DNA of 64,000 nucleotides from the NCBI GenBank assembly GCA_035578905.1, contig JAQJVL010002213.1:1-64000 (forward strand), given 5' to 3'. Shown in pieces: positions 40,246 to 53,820 of the stretch (position 1 is its first letter; the number at the start of each line of letters is the position of its first letter). The notes beneath the pieces are model-generated. The model was given only the letters and a program-made list of their open reading frames with translations. It was not told the DNA's origin and did no database searches. The position numbers were made by a program, and so were the translations under genes. Source of the DNA: Stictocephala bisonia (Eukaryota > Arthropoda > Insecta > Hemiptera > Membracidae).

Positions 40246-41805
40246 GATCACAAGATTGAAACTCAAAGATCGCAAGATTGAAACTCAAAGATCGCAAGAT
40301 TGAAACTCGAAGATCGCAAGATTGCAATTCAAACATAGCAAGTTTGAAACTAAAAGATCGCAAGATTGAAACTCAAAGATCGCATGATTGAAACTCAAAG
40401 ATCGCAAGATTTAAACTCATAGATGGCAAGATTGAAATTCAAAGATCGCATGATTGAAACTCAAAGATCGCAAAAATAAAACTCAAAGATGGCAAGATTT
40501 AAACTCAATTCGCAAGATTAAAACTCAAAGATGGCAAGATTGAAACTCAAAGATCGCAAGATTGAAACTCAAAGATCGCAAGAATTAAACTCAAAGATCG
40601 CAAGATTGAAACTCAAAGATCGCATGATTGAAACTCAAAGATAGCAAGATTTTAACTCAAAGATCGAAAGATTGAAACTCAAAGATAGCAAGTTTGAAAC
40701 TCAAAGATCGCATGATTGAAACTCAAAAATCGCAAGATTGAAACTCAAAGATCACAAGATTGAAATTCAAAGATCGCAAGATTGAAACTCAAAGATCAAA
40801 CGATTGAAGCTCAAAGATCGCAAGTTTGAAACTCAAAGATCACAAGATTGAAACTTAAAGATCGAAGGATTGAAACTCAAAGAATGCAGAATTGAAACTC
40901 AAAGATCGCAAGATTGAGACTCAAAGATCGCATGATTGAAACTCAAAAATCGCAAGATTGAAACTCAAAGATCACAAGATCGAAATTCAAAGATCGCAAG
41001 ATTGAAACTCAAAGATCAAACGATTGAATCTCAAAGATCGCAAGATTGAAACTCAAAGATCGCAAGATAGAAACTCAAAGATCGCAAGATTGAAACTCAA
41101 AGATCGCAAGATTTTAACTCAAAAATAGCAAGATTGAAACTCAAAGATCGCAAGATTGAAACTAAAAGATCGCAAGATTAAAAATCAAAGAAGGCAGGAA
41201 TGAGACCCAAAGATCGCAAGATTGAATTTCAAAGATCGAAGGATTGAAACTCAAAGAATGCAGGATTGAAACTCAAAGATCGCAAGATTGAAACTCAAAG
41301 ATCGCAAGATTTAAACTCAAAGATCACAAGATTGAAACTCAAAGATCGCAAGATTGAAACTCAAAGATCGCAAAATTGATACTCAAAGATAGCAAGATTG
41401 AAACTCAAAAATGGCAAGATTGAAACTCAAAGATTGCAAGATTCAAACTCAAAGATAGCAAGATTGAATCTCAAAGATAGCAAGTTTGAAACTAAAAGAT
41501 CGCAAGATTGAAACTCAAAGATCGCAAGATTGAAACTCAAAGATCGCAAGATTGAAACTCAAAGATCACAAGATTGAAACTCAAAGATCGCAAGATTGAA
41601 ACTCAAAGATCGCAAGATTGAAACTCGAAGATCGCAAGATTGAAATTAAAAGATAGCAAGTTTGAAACTAAATGATCGCAAGATTGAAACTCAAAGATCG
41701 CATGATTGAAACTCAAAGATCGCAAGATTTAAACTCATAGATGGCAAGATTGAAATTCAAAGATCGCAATATTGAAACTCAAAGATCGCAAGAATAAAAC
41801 TCAAA
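40246..41805 (+). repeat. 1,560-bp tandem duplication, first copy
   Basis: The unit starts with the monomer GATCACAAGATTGAAACTC, followed by the CTCGAAG and AAACATAGCAAG variants. AAACATAGC lies at 40,331 here and at 41,891 in the second copy, 1,560 bp apart; AATGCAGAATTG is at 40,882 and 42,442, the same spacing. 1,560 is 71 x 22 - 2. Small differences separate the copies: CGATTGAAGCTC near 40,801 reads CGATTGAAACTC near 42,361. Confidence 0.9.
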
Positions 41806-43365
41806 GATCACAAGATTGAAACTCAAAGATCGCAAGATTGAAACTCAAAGATCGCAAGATTGAAACTCGAAGATCGCAAGATTGAAATTCAAACATAGCA
41901 AGTTTGAAACTAAAAGATCGCAAGATTGAAACTCAAAGATCGCATGATTGAAACTCAAAGATCGCAAGATTTAAACTCATAGATGGCAAGATTGAAATTC
42001 AAAGATCGCATGATTGAAACTCAAAGATCGCAAAAATAAAACTCAAAGATGGCAAGATTTAAACTCAATTCGCAAGATTAAAACTCAAAGATGGCAAGAT
42101 TGAAACTCAAAGATCGCAAGATTGAAACTCAAAGATCGCAAGAATTAAACTCAAAGATCGCAAGATTGAAACTCTAAGATCGCATGATTGAAACTCAAAG
42201 ATCGCAAGATTGAAACTCAAAGATAGCAAGATTGAAACTCAAAGATAGCAAGATTGAAACTCAAAGATCGCATGATTGAAACTCAAAAATCGCAAGATTG
42301 AAACTCAAAGATCACAAGATTGAAATTCAAAGATCGCAAGATTGAAACTCAAAGATCAAACGATTGAAACTCAAAGATCGCAAGATTGAAACTCAAAGAT
42401 CACAAGATTGAAACTCAAAGATCGAAGGATTGAAACTCAAAGAATGCAGAATTGAAACTCAAAGATCGCAAGATTGAGACTCAAAGATCGCATGATTGAA
42501 ACTCAAAAATCGCAAGATTGAAACTCAAAGATCACAAGATTGAAATTCAAAGATCGCAAGATTGAAACTCAAAGATCAAACGATTGAATCTCAAAGATCG
42601 CAAGATTGAAACTCAAAGATCGCAAGATAGAAACTCAAAGATCGCAAGATTGAAACTCAAAAATCCCAAGATTTTAGCTCAAAAATAGCAAGATTGAAAC
42701 TCAAAGATCTCAAGATTGAAACTAAAAGATCGCAAGATTGAAAATCAAAGAACGCAAGAATGAGACCCAAAGATCGCAAGATTGAATTTCAAAGATCGAA
42801 GGATTGAAACTCAAAGAATGCAGGATTGAAACTCAAAGATCGCAAGATTGAAACTCAAAGATCGCAAGATTTAAACTCAAAGATCACAAGATTGAAACTC
42901 AAAGATCGCAGGATTGAAACTCAAAGATCGCAAAATTGATACTCAAAGATCGCAAGATTGAAACTCAAAAATGGCAAGATTGAAACTCAAAGATTGCAAG
43001 ATTCAAACTCAAAGATAGCAAGATTGAATCTCAAAGATAGCAAGTTTGAAACTAAAAGATCGCAAGATTGAAACTCAAAGATCGCAAGATTGAAACTCAA
43101 AGATCTCAAGATTGAAACTCAAAGATCACAAGATTGAAACTCAAAGATCGCAAGATTGAAACTCAAAGATCGCAAGATTGAAACTCGAAGATCGCAAGAT
43201 TGAAATTAAAAGATAGCAAGTTTGAAACTAAATGATCGCAAGATTGAAACTCAAAGATCGCATGATTGAAACTCAAAGATCGCAAGATTTAAACTCATAG
43301 ATGGCAAGATTGAAATTCAAAGATCGCAAGATTGAAACTCAAAGATCGCAAGAATAAAAATCAAA
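41806..43365 (+). repeat. 1,560-bp tandem duplication, second copy
   Basis: This abuts the first copy exactly at GATCACAAGATTG. It ends at AATAAAAATCAAA, after which the sequence continues with GATTGCAAG rather than GATCACAAG, so both junctions fall at the same place in the monomer. Variants private to this copy include CCCAAGATTTTAGCTC near 42,664. Confidence 0.9.
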
Positions 43366-44460
43366 GATTGCAAGATTTAAACTCAATTCGCAAGATTAAA
43401 ACTCAAAGATAGCAAGATTGAAACTCAAAGATAGCAAGACTGAAACTCATAGATCGCAAGATTTAAAATCAAAGATTGCAAGATTGAAACTTAAAGATCG
43501 CAAGATTTAAACTCAAAGATCGCATGATTAAAACTCAAAAATTGCAAGATTGAAACTCAAAGATCACAAGATTGAAATTCAAAAATCGCAAGATTGAAAC
43601 TCAAAGATCGAACGATTGAAACTCAAAGATCGCAAGATTGAAACTCAAAGATCGCAAGATTGAAACTCAAAGATCGCAAGATTGAAACTAAAAGATCGCA
43701 AGATTGAAACTCAAAGATCGCAAAATTGAAACTAAAAGATCGCAAGATTGAAACTCAAAATGTCAAGATTGAAACTCAAAGATTGCAAGATTCACACTCA
43801 AAGATAGAAAGATTGAATCTTAAAGATTGCAAGATTAAAACTTAAAGATTGCAAGATTGAAACTCAAAGATCGCAAGATTAAAAGTCAAAGATCGAACAA
43901 TTGAAACTCAAAGATCGCAAGATTGAAACTCAAACATCGAACGATTGAAACTCAAGGATCGCAAGATTGAAACTCAAAGATCGCAAGATTGAAACTCTAA
44001 GATCGCAAGATTGAAACTCAAAGATCGCAAGATTTAAACTCAAAGATCGCAAGATTGAAACTTAAAGATAGCAAGATTTAAACTCAAAGATAGCAAGATT
44101 GAAACTCAAAGATAGCAAGTTTGAAACTCAAAGATCGCATGATTGAAATTAAAAAATCGCAAGATTGAAACTCAAAGATCACAAGATTGAAATTCAAAGA
44201 TCGCAAGATTGAAACTCAAAGATAGCAAGATTGAACCACAAAGATCGCAAGTTTAAAACTCAAAGATCGCAAGATTCAAACTCAAAGATCACAAGATTGA
44301 AACTCAAAGATCGCAAGAATGAATCCCAAAGAGCGCAAGAATGAAAAGAAAAGATCGCAATATTGAATCTCAAAGAATGCAAGATTGAAACTCAAAGATC
44401 ACAAGATTAAACCTCAAATATCGCAGGATTGAACTCAAAGATCGCAAGATTGAATCTTAA
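43366..44460 (+). repeat. 22-bp satellite array
   Basis: Clean monomers. The first part shares its variants with 30.7-31.1 kb and 56.5-56.9 kb (CATGATTAAAACTC, CTCAAAATGTCAAG, GATTCACACTC). From about 44,094 it joins the HOR pattern seen at 38.6-38.98 kb (GAAATTAAAAAATCGC, then the AATGAAAAGAAAAG marker near 44,340). No gene is present. Confidence 0.9.
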
Positions 44461-44935
44461 AGATCCAAAATTGAAACCAAAGATGCAAAATTAAACCAAA
44501 ATAACAATTTTTAAACTCAAAGACGCAAGATTTTAAAACCCAAAAATCCAAGATTAAAAACAAAGATCGAAAGATTGAAAAATTAAAGATTAAATTAAAC
44601 TCAAAGATCGCAAGATTGAAACTCAAAAATGCAAGATTGAAACTCAAAGATGCAAAATTTAAACTCAAAGATCCAAGATTGGGGAACTCAAAGATGCAAG
44701 ATTAAAAAATAAAGATGCAAGTTTAAAAACCCAAAAAAGCAAGATTAAAATCAAAAAGAGATTTAAACCAAAGATCAAAATTGAACTCAAAGATCAAATT
44801 GAAACTTAAAGATGCAAATTGAAACTCAAAGATCGCAAGATTAAAACTCAAAGTCGAAGATTGAAACCAAAGATCCAAAAATTGAAACTCAAAAAATCGA
44901 AAAATTAAACTAAGGACGCAAGATTGAAAAACTCA
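44461..44935 (+). repeat. Corrupted, compressed satellite patch
   Basis: The monomers here lose one or more bases (AGATGCAAG, AGATCCAAG, GAAACCAAAG) and gain A runs (TTTTTAAAC, AAAAAACCC, CCCAAAAAAGC) and a GGGG at about 44,690. Flanking monomers are clean on both sides. In intact units the interval between the same flanking variants (GATTGAATCTTAAAG and CTCAAGGATCGC) is about 1.2-1.5 kb, but here it is about 0.45 kb, so the patch is shortened as well as altered. A 77-codon minus-strand frame crossing it is a product of the deletions and not a gene. Confidence 0.75.
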
Positions 44936-46080
44936 AAGATCGCAAGATTAAAACTCAAAGATCGCAAGATTGAAACTCAAAGATCGCAAGATTGAAACTC
45001 AAAGATCGCAAGATTGAACTTCAAAGATAGCAAGATTGAACCACAAAGATCGCAAGTTTAAAACTCAAAGATCGCAAAATTAAAACTCAAAGATGGCAAG
45101 ATTGAAACTCAAAGATCGCAAGACTAAAACTCAAAGATCGTAAGATTTAAAATCAAAGATTGCAAGATTGAATCTCAAATATCGCAAGATTTAAACTCAA
45201 AGATAGCAAGATTGAAACTCAAAGATAGCAAGTTTGAAACTCAAAGATCACAGGATTGAAACTCAAAAATCGCAAGATTGAAACTCAAAGATCACAAGAT
45301 TGAAATTCAAAGATCGCAAGATTGAAACTCAAAGATCGCAAGATTGAAACCAAAAGATCACAAGATTAAAACTAAAATATCGCAAGATTGAAACTCAAAG
45401 ATCGCAAGATTGAAACTCAAAGATCGCAAGATTGAAACTCAAAGATAGCAAGATTGAACCACAAAGATCGCAAGTTTAAAACTCAAAGATCGCAAAATTA
45501 AAACTCAAAGATGGCAAGATTGAAACTCAAAGATCGCAAGACTGAAACTCAAAGATCGTAAGATTTAAAATCAAAGATTGCAAGATTGAATCTCAAAGAT
45601 CGCAAGATTTAAACTCAAAGATAGCAAGATTGAAACTCAAAGATAGCAAGTTTGAAACTCAAAGATCGCATGATTGAAATTAAAAAATCGCAAGATTGAA
45701 ACTCAAAGATCACAAGATTGAAATTCAAAGATCGCAAGATTGAAACTCAAAGATAGCAAGATTGAACCACAAAGATCGCAAGTTTAAAACTCAAAGATCG
45801 CAAGATTCAAACTCAAAGATCACAAGATTGAAACTCAAAGATCGCAAGAATGAATCCCAAAGAGCGCAAGAATGAAAAGAAAAGATCGCAATATTGAATC
45901 TCAAAGAATGCAAGATTGAAACTCAAAGATCACAAGATTAAACCTCAAAAATCGCAGGATTGAACTCAAAGATCGCAAGATTGAATCTTAAAGATTGCAA
46001 GATTGAAACTCAAAGATCGCAGGATTGAAACTCAAAGATCGAACGATTGAAACTCAAAGATCGCAAGACTGAAACTCAAA
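44936..46080 (+). repeat. 22-bp satellite, 3' part of an HOR unit
   Basis: Same variant order as 35.65-36.76 kb: GAACTTCAAAG, GAACCACAAAG, GACTAAAACTC, GATCACAGGATTG, GAAACCAAAAGATCAC, GAAATTAAAAAATCGC and AATGAAAAGAAAAG. It ends at the GATCAAGATTG marker at 46,081. Confidence 0.9.
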
Positions 46081-46869
46081 GATCAAGATTGAATCTCAAA
46101 GATCGCAAGATTGAAACTCAAAGATTGCAAGATTGAAACTCAAAGATCGCAAGATTGAAACTTAAAAATGGTAAGATTGAAACTCAAAGATTGCAAGATT
46201 CAAACTCAAAGATAGCAAGATATTAACTCAAAGATTGAAAGAATGGAACTTAAAGATTGCAATATTGAAACTCAAAGATCGCAAGATTGAAACTCATAGA
46301 TCGAAAGATAGAAACTCAAAGATGGCAAGATTGAGACTCAAAGATAGCAGGATTGGAACTCAAATATCGCAAGATGGATACTTAAAGATCGCAAGATTGA
46401 AACGCAAAGATCGCAAGAATGAAACCCAAAGATCGCAAGATTGAAACTCCAAGATGGCAAGATTAAAACTCAAAGATCGCAAGATTGAAACAAAAATATC
46501 GCAAGATTGAAATTCAAAGATCGCAAGATTGAAATTCAAAGATCGCAAGATTGAAACTCAAAGATCTCAAGATTGAAACTCAAAGATCGCAAGATTCAAA
46601 CTCAAAGATCACAAGATTGAAACTCAAAGATCGCAAGAATGAATCCCAAAGAGCGCAAGAATGAAAAGAAAAGATCGCAATATTGAATCTCAAAGAATGC
46701 AAGATTGAAACTCAAAGATCACAAGATTAAACCTCAAATATCGCAGGATTGAACTCAAAGATCGCAAGATTGAATCTTAAAGATTGCAAGATTGAAACTC
46801 AAAGATCGCAGGATTGAAACTCAAAGATCGAACGATTGAAACTCAAAGATCGCAAGACTGAAACTCAAA
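46081..46869 (+). repeat. Truncated higher-order repeat unit, 789 bp
   Basis: The marker monomer at 46,081 is followed by the block typical of the 2,570-bp form (GAAAGAATGGAAC, GCAGGATTGG, GAAACAAAAATATCGC). Near 46,575-46,600 the unit jumps straight to its own 3' end (GATTCAAACTCAAAGATCAC, AATGAATCCC, AATGAAAAGAAAAG), and the next marker falls at 46,870. Compared with a 2,570-bp unit, 1,781 bp or about 81 monomers is missing. The join is seamless in the 22-bp register, as expected of a deletion between homologous monomers. Confidence 0.88.
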
Positions 46870-49438
46870 GATCAAGATTGAATCTCAAAGATCGCAAGAT
46901 TGAAACTCAAAGATTGCAAGATTGAAACTCAAAGATCGCAAGATTGAAACTCAAAATGGTAAGATTGAAACTCAAAGATTGCAAGATTCAAACTCAAAGA
47001 TAGCAAGATATTAACTCAAAGATTGAAAGATTGGAACTTAAAGATTGCAATATTAAAACTCAAAGATCGCAAGATTGAAACTCAAAGATCGAAAGATAGA
47101 AACTCAAAGATGGCAAGATTGAGACTCAAAGATAGCAGGATTGGAACTCAAATATCGCAAGATGGATACTTAAAGATCGCAAGATTGAAACTCAAAGATC
47201 GCAAGAATGAAACCCAAAGATCGCAAGATTGAAACTCCAAGATGGCAAGATTAAAACTCAAAGATCGCAAGATTGAAACAAAAATATCGCAAGATTGAAA
47301 TTCAAAGATCGCAAGATTAAAATTCAAAGATCGCAAGATTGAAACTCAAAGATCTCAAGATTGAAACTCAAAGATCGCAAGATTGAAACTCAAATATCGC
47401 AAGACTTAAACCAAAAAATAGCAAGATTGAAACTAAAAGATCTCAAGATTGAAACTAAAAGATCGCAAGATTGAAACTCAAAGATCGCAAGATTGAAACT
47501 TAAAGATAGCAAGATTGAAACTCAAAGATCGCAAGATTGAAACTCAAAGATCACAAGTTTGAAACCAAAAGATTACAAGATTAAAACTCAAATATCGCAA
47601 GATTAAAACTCAAAGATCGCAAGATTGAAATTTAGAGATCGCAAGATTGAAACTCAAAGAACGAACGATTGAAACTCAAAGATCGCAAGATTGAAACTCA
47701 AAGATCGCAAGAATTAAACTCAAAGATCGCAAGATTGAAACTCAAAGATCGCATGATTGAAACTCAAAGATCGCAAGATTGAAACTCAAAGATAGCAAGA
47801 TTGAAACTCAAAGATAGCAAGTTTGAAACTCAAAGATCGCATGATTGAAACTCAAAAATCGCAAGATTGAAACTCAAAGATCACAAGATTGAAATTCAAA
47901 GATCGCAAGATTGAAACTTAAAGATCGAACTATTGAAACTCAAAGATCGCAAGATTGAAACTCAAAGATCGCAAGATTGAAACTCAAAGATCGCAAGATT
48001 AAAACTCAAAGATCGCAAGATTGGAACTCAAAGATCGCAAGATTAAAACTCAAAGATCGCAAGATTGAAACTCAAAATGTCAAGATTGAAACTCAAAGAT
48101 TGCAAGATTTAAACTCAAAGATAGCAAGATTGAATCTCAAAGATTGCAAGATTGAAACTTAAAGATTGCAAGATTGAAACTCAAAGATCGCAAGATTAAA
48201 ACTCAAAGATCGAACGATTGAAACTTAAAGATCGCAAGATTGAAACTCAAAGATCGAACGATTGAAACTCAAGGATCGCAAGATTGAAACTCAAAGATCG
48301 CAAGATTAAAACTCAAAGATCGCAAGATTGAAACTCAAAGATCGCAAGATTGAAACTCAAAGATCGCAAGATTGAACTTCAAAGATAGCAAGATTGAACC
48401 ACAAAGATCGCAAGTTTAAAACTCAAAGATCGCAAAATTAAAACTCAAAGATGGCAAGATTGAAACTCAAAGATCGCAAGACTAAAACTCAAAGATCGTA
48501 AGATTTAAAATCAAAGATTGCAAGATTGAATCTCAAATATCGCAAGATTTAAACTCAAAGATAGCAAGATTGAAACTCAAAGATAGCAAGTTTGAAACTC
48601 AAAGATCACATGATTGAAACTCAAAAATCGCAAGATTGAAACTCAAAGATCACAAGATTGAAATTCAAAGATCGCAAGATTGAAACTCAAAGATCGCAAG
48701 ATTGAAACCAAAAGATCACAAGATTAAAACTAAAATATCGCAAGATTAAAACTCAAAGATCGCAAGATTGAAACTCAAAGATCGCAAGATTGAAACTCAA
48801 AGATAGCAAGATTGAACCACAAAGATCGCAAGTTTAAAACTCAAAGATCGCAAAATTAAAACTCAAAGATGGCAGGATTGAAACTCAAAGATCGCAAGAC
48901 TGAAACTCAAAGATCGTAAGATTTAAAATCAAAGATTGCAAGATTGAAACTCAAAGATCGCAAGATTTAAACTCAAAGATAGCAAGATTGAAACTCAAAG
49001 ATAGCAAGTTTGAAACTCAAAGATCGCATGATTGAAACTCAAAAATCGCAAGATTGAAACTCAAAGATCACAAGATTGAAATTCAAAGATCGCAAGATTG
49101 AAACTCAAAGATAGCAAGATTGAACCACAAAGATCGCAAGTTTAAAACTCAAAGATCGCAAGATTCAAACTCAAAGATCACAAGATTGAAACTCAAAGAT
49201 CGCAAGAATGAATCCCAAAGATCGCAAGAATGAAAATAAAAGATCGCAAGATTGAATCTCAAAGAATGCAAGATTGAAACTCAAAGATCACAAGATTAAA
49301 CCTCAAATATCGCAGGATTGAACTCAAAGATCGCAAGATTGAATCTTAAAGATTGCAAGATTGAAACTCAAAGATCGCAGGATTGAAACTCAAAGATCGA
49401 ACGATTGAAACTCAAAGATCGCAAGACTGAAACTCAAA
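46870..49438 (+). repeat. Higher-order repeat unit, 2,569 bp
   Basis: This is a complete 2,570-type unit, one base shorter because of CTCAAAATGGTAAG near 46,950, where its neighbours read CTCAAAAATGGTAAG. It carries GATCACATGATTG (48,605) and AATGAAAATAAAAG (near 49,230), variants that distinguish it from the next unit. Confidence 0.9.
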
Positions 49439-52008
49439 GATCAAGATTGAATCTCAAAGATCGCAAGATTGAAACTCAAAGATTGCAAGATTGAAACTCA
49501 AAGATCGCAAGATTGAAACTCAAAAATGGTAAGATTGAAACTCAAAGATTGCAAGATTCAAACTCAAAGATAGCAAGATATTAACTCAAAGATTGAAAGA
49601 TTGGAACTTAAAGATTGCAATATTAAAACTCAAAGATCGCAAGATTGAAACTCAAAGATCGAAAGATAGAAACTCAAAGATGGCAAGATTGAGACTCAAA
49701 GATAGCAGGATTGGAACTCAAATATCGCAAGATGGATACTTAAAGATCGCAAGATTGAAACTCAAAGATCGCAAGAATGAAACCCAAAGATCGCAAGATT
49801 GAAACTCCAAGATGGCAAGATTAAAACTCAAAGATCGCAAGATTGAAACAAAAATATCGCAAGATTGAAATTCAAAGATCGCAAGATTGAAATTCAAAGA
49901 TCACAAGATTGAAACTCAAAGATCTCAAGATTGAAACTCAAAGATCGCAAGATTTAAACTCAAATATCGCAAGACTTAAACCAAAAAATAGCAAGATTGA
50001 AACTAAAAGATCTCAAGATTGAAACTAAAAGATCGCAAGATTGAAACTCAAAGATCGCAAGATTGAAACTTAAAGATAGCAAGATTGAAACTCAAAGATC
50101 GCAAGATTGAAACTCAAAGATCACAAGTTTGAAACCAAAAGATTACAAGATTAAAACTCAAATATCGCAAGATTAAAACTCAAAGATCGCAAGATTGAAA
50201 TTTAGAGATCGCAAGATTGAAACTCAAAGAACGAACGATTGAAACTCAAAGATCGCAAGATTGAAACTCAAAGATCGCAAGAATTAAACTCAAAGATCGC
50301 AAGATTGAAACTCAAAGATCGCATGATTGAAACTCAAAGATCGCAAGATTGAAACTCAAAGATAGCAAGATTGAAACTCAAAGATAGCAAGTTTGAAACT
50401 CAAAGATCGCATGATTGAAACTCAAAAATCGCAAGATTGAAACTCAAAGATCACAAGATTGAAATTCAAAGATCGCAAGATTGAAACTTAAAGATTGAAC
50501 TATTGAAACTCAAAGATCGCAAGATTGAAACTCAAAGATCGCAAGATTGAAACTCAAAGATCGCAAGATTAAAACTCAAAGATCGCAAGATTGGAACTCA
50601 AAGATCGCAAGATTAAAACTCAAAGATCGCAAGATTGAAACTCAAAATGTCAAGATTGAAACTCAAAGATTGCAAGATTTAAACTCAAAGATAGCAAGAT
50701 TGAATCTCAAAGATTGCAAGATTGAAACTTAAAGATTGCAAGATTGAAACTCAAAGATCGCAAGATTAAAACTCAAAGATCGAACGATTGAAACTCAAAG
50801 ATCGCAAGATTGAAACTCAAAGATCGAACGATTGAAACTCAAGGATCGCAAGATTGAAACTCAAAGATCGCAAGATTAAAACTCAAAGATCGCAAGATTG
50901 AAACTCAAAGATCGCAAGATTGAAACTCAAAGATCGCAAGATTGAACTTCAAAGATAGCAAGATTGAACCACAAAGATCGCAAGTTTAAAACTCAAAGAT
51001 CGCAAAATTAAAACTCAAAGATGGCAAGATTGAAACTCAAAGATCGCAAGACTAAAACTCAAAGATCGTAAGATTTAAAATCAAAGATTGCAAGATTGAA
51101 TCTCAAATATCGCAAGATTTAAACTCAAAGATAGCAAGATTGAAACTCAAAGATAGCAAGTTTGAAACTCAAAGATCACAGGATTGAAACTCAAAAATCG
51201 CAAGATTGAAACTCAAAGATCACAAGATTGAAATTCAAAGATCGCAAGATTGAAACTCAAAGATCGCAAGATTGAAACCAAAAGATCACAAGATTAAAAC
51301 TAAAATATCGCAAGATTGAAACTCAAAGATCGCAAGATTGAAACTCAAAGATCGCAAGATTGAAACTCAAAGATAGCAAGATTGAACCACAAAGATCGCA
51401 AGTTTAAAACTCAAAGATCGCAAAATTAAAACTCAAAGATGGCAAGATTGAAACTCAAAGATCGCAAGACTGAAACTCAAAGATCGTAAGATTTAAAATC
51501 AAAGATTGCAAGATTGAATCTCAAAGATCGCAAGATTTAAACTCAAAGATAGCAAGATTGAAACTCAAAGATAGCAAGTTTGAAACTCAAAGATCGCATG
51601 ATTGAAATTAAAAAATCGCAAGATTGAAACTCAAAGATCACAAGATTGAAATTCAAAGATCGCAAGATTGAAACTCAAAGATAGCAAGATTGAACCACAA
51701 AGATCGCAAGTTTAAAACTCAAAGATCGCAAGATTCAAACTCAAAGATCACAAGATTGAAACTCAAAGATCGCAAGAATGAATCCCAAAGAGCGCAAGAA
51801 TGAAAAGAAAAGATCGCAATATTGAATCTCAAAGAATGCAAGATTGAAACTCAAAGATCACAAGATTAAACCTCAAATATCGCAGGATTGAACTCAAAGA
51901 TCGCAAGATTGAATCTTAAAGATTGCAAGATTGAAACTCAAAGATCGCAGGATTGAAACTCAAAGATCGAACGATTGAAACTCAAAGATCGCAAGACTGA
52001 AACTCAAA
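49439..52008 (+). repeat. Higher-order repeat unit, 2,570 bp
   Basis: Marker-to-marker length is exactly 2,570 bp, identical to the unit at 31,885-34,454 more than 17 kb upstream. It carries GATCACAGGATTG near 51,176 and AATGAAAAGAAAAG near 51,799. The conserved length and variant order between separated arrays show that the unit predates the present arrangement. Confidence 0.9.
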
Positions 52009-53820
52009 GATCAAGATTGAATCTCAAAGATCGCAAGATTGAAACTCAAATATTGCAAGATTGAAACTCAAAGATCGCAAGATTGAAACTCAAAAATGGT
52101 AAGATTGAAACTCAAAGATTGCAAGATTCAAACTCAAAGATAGCAAGATATTAACTCAAAGATTGAAAGAATGGAACTTAAAGATTGCAATATTGAAACT
52201 CAAAGATCGCAAGATTGAAACTCAAAGATCGAAAGATAGAAACTCAAAGATGGCAAGATTGAGACTCAAAGATAGCAGGATTGGAACTCAAATATCGCAA
52301 GATGGATACTTAAAGATCGCAAGATTGAAACGCAAAGATCGCAAGAATGAAACCCAAAGATCGCAAGATTGAAACTCCAAGATGGCAAGATTAAAACTCA
52401 AAGATCGCAAGATTGAAACAAAAATATCGCAAGATTGAAATTCAAAGATCGCAAGATTGAAATTCAAAGATCGCAAGATTGAAACTCAAAGATCTCAAGA
52501 TTGAAACTCAAAGATCGCAAGATTGAAACTCAAAGATCGCAAGACTTAAACCAAAAATAGCAAGATTGAAACTAAAAGATCTCAAGATTGAAACTAAAAG
52601 ATCGCAAGATTGAAACTCAAAGATCGCAAGATTGAAACTTAAAGATAGCAAGATTGAAACTCAAAGATCGCAAGATTGAAACTCAAGATCACAAGTTTGA
52701 AACCAAAAGATTACAAGATTAAAACTCAAATATCGCAAGATTAAAACTCAAAGATCGCAAGATTGAAATTTAGAGATCGCAAGATTGAAACTCAAAGAAC
52801 GAACGATTGAAACTCAAAGATCGCAAGATTGAAACTCAAAGATCGCAAGAATTAAACTCAAAGATCGCAAGATTGAAACTCAAAGATCGCATGATTGAAA
52901 CTCAAAGATCGCAAGATTGAAACTCAAAGATAGCAAGATTGAAACTCAAAGATAGCAAGTTTGAAACTCAAAGATCGCATGATTGAAACTCAAAAATCGC
53001 AAGATTGAAACTCAAAGATCACAAGATTGAAATTCAAAGATCGCAAGATTGAAACTTAAAGATCGAACTATTGAAACTCAAAGATCGCAAGATTGAAACT
53101 CAAAGATCGCAAGATTGAAACTCAAAGATCGCAAGATTAAAACTCAAAGATCGCAAGATTGGAACTCAAAGATCGCAAGATTAAAACTCAAAGATCGCAA
53201 GATTGAAACTCAAAATGTCAAGATTGAAACTCAAAGATTGCAAGATTCAAACTCAAAGATAGCAAGATTGAATCTCAAAGATTGCAAGATTGAAACTTAA
53301 AGATTGCAAGATTGAAACTCAAAGATCGCAAGATTAAAACTCAAAGATCGAACGATTGAAACTCAAAGATCGCAAGATTGAAACTCAAAGATCGAACGAT
53401 TGAAACTCAAGGATCGCAAGATTGAAACTCAAAGATCGCAAGATTAAAACTCAAAGATCGCAAGATTGAAACTCAAAGATCGCAAGATTGAAACTCAAAG
53501 ATCGCAAGATTGAACTTCAAAGATAGCAAGATTGAACCACAAAGATCGCAAGTTTAAAACTCAAAGATCGCAAAATTAAAACTCAAAGATGGCAAGATTG
53601 AAACTCAAAGATCGCAAGACTAAAACTCAAAGATCGTAAGATTTAAAATCAAAGATTGCAAGATTGAATCTCAAATATCGCAAGATTTAAACTCAAAGAT
53701 AGCAAGATTGAAACTCAAAGATAGCAAGTTTGAAACTCAAAGATCACAGGATTGAAACTCAAAAATCGCAAGATTGAAACTCAAAGATCACAAGATTGAA
53801 ATTCAAAGATCGCAAGATTG
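52009..53820 (+). repeat. Partial higher-order repeat unit (2,570 type)
   Basis: The unit follows its neighbour for about 1.8 kb, two bases shorter because of AACCAAAAATAGC (near 52,552) and AACTCAAGATCAC (near 52,683). It departs at GATAGTAAGATTG (about 53,830), after which a different block begins. Confidence 0.88.
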
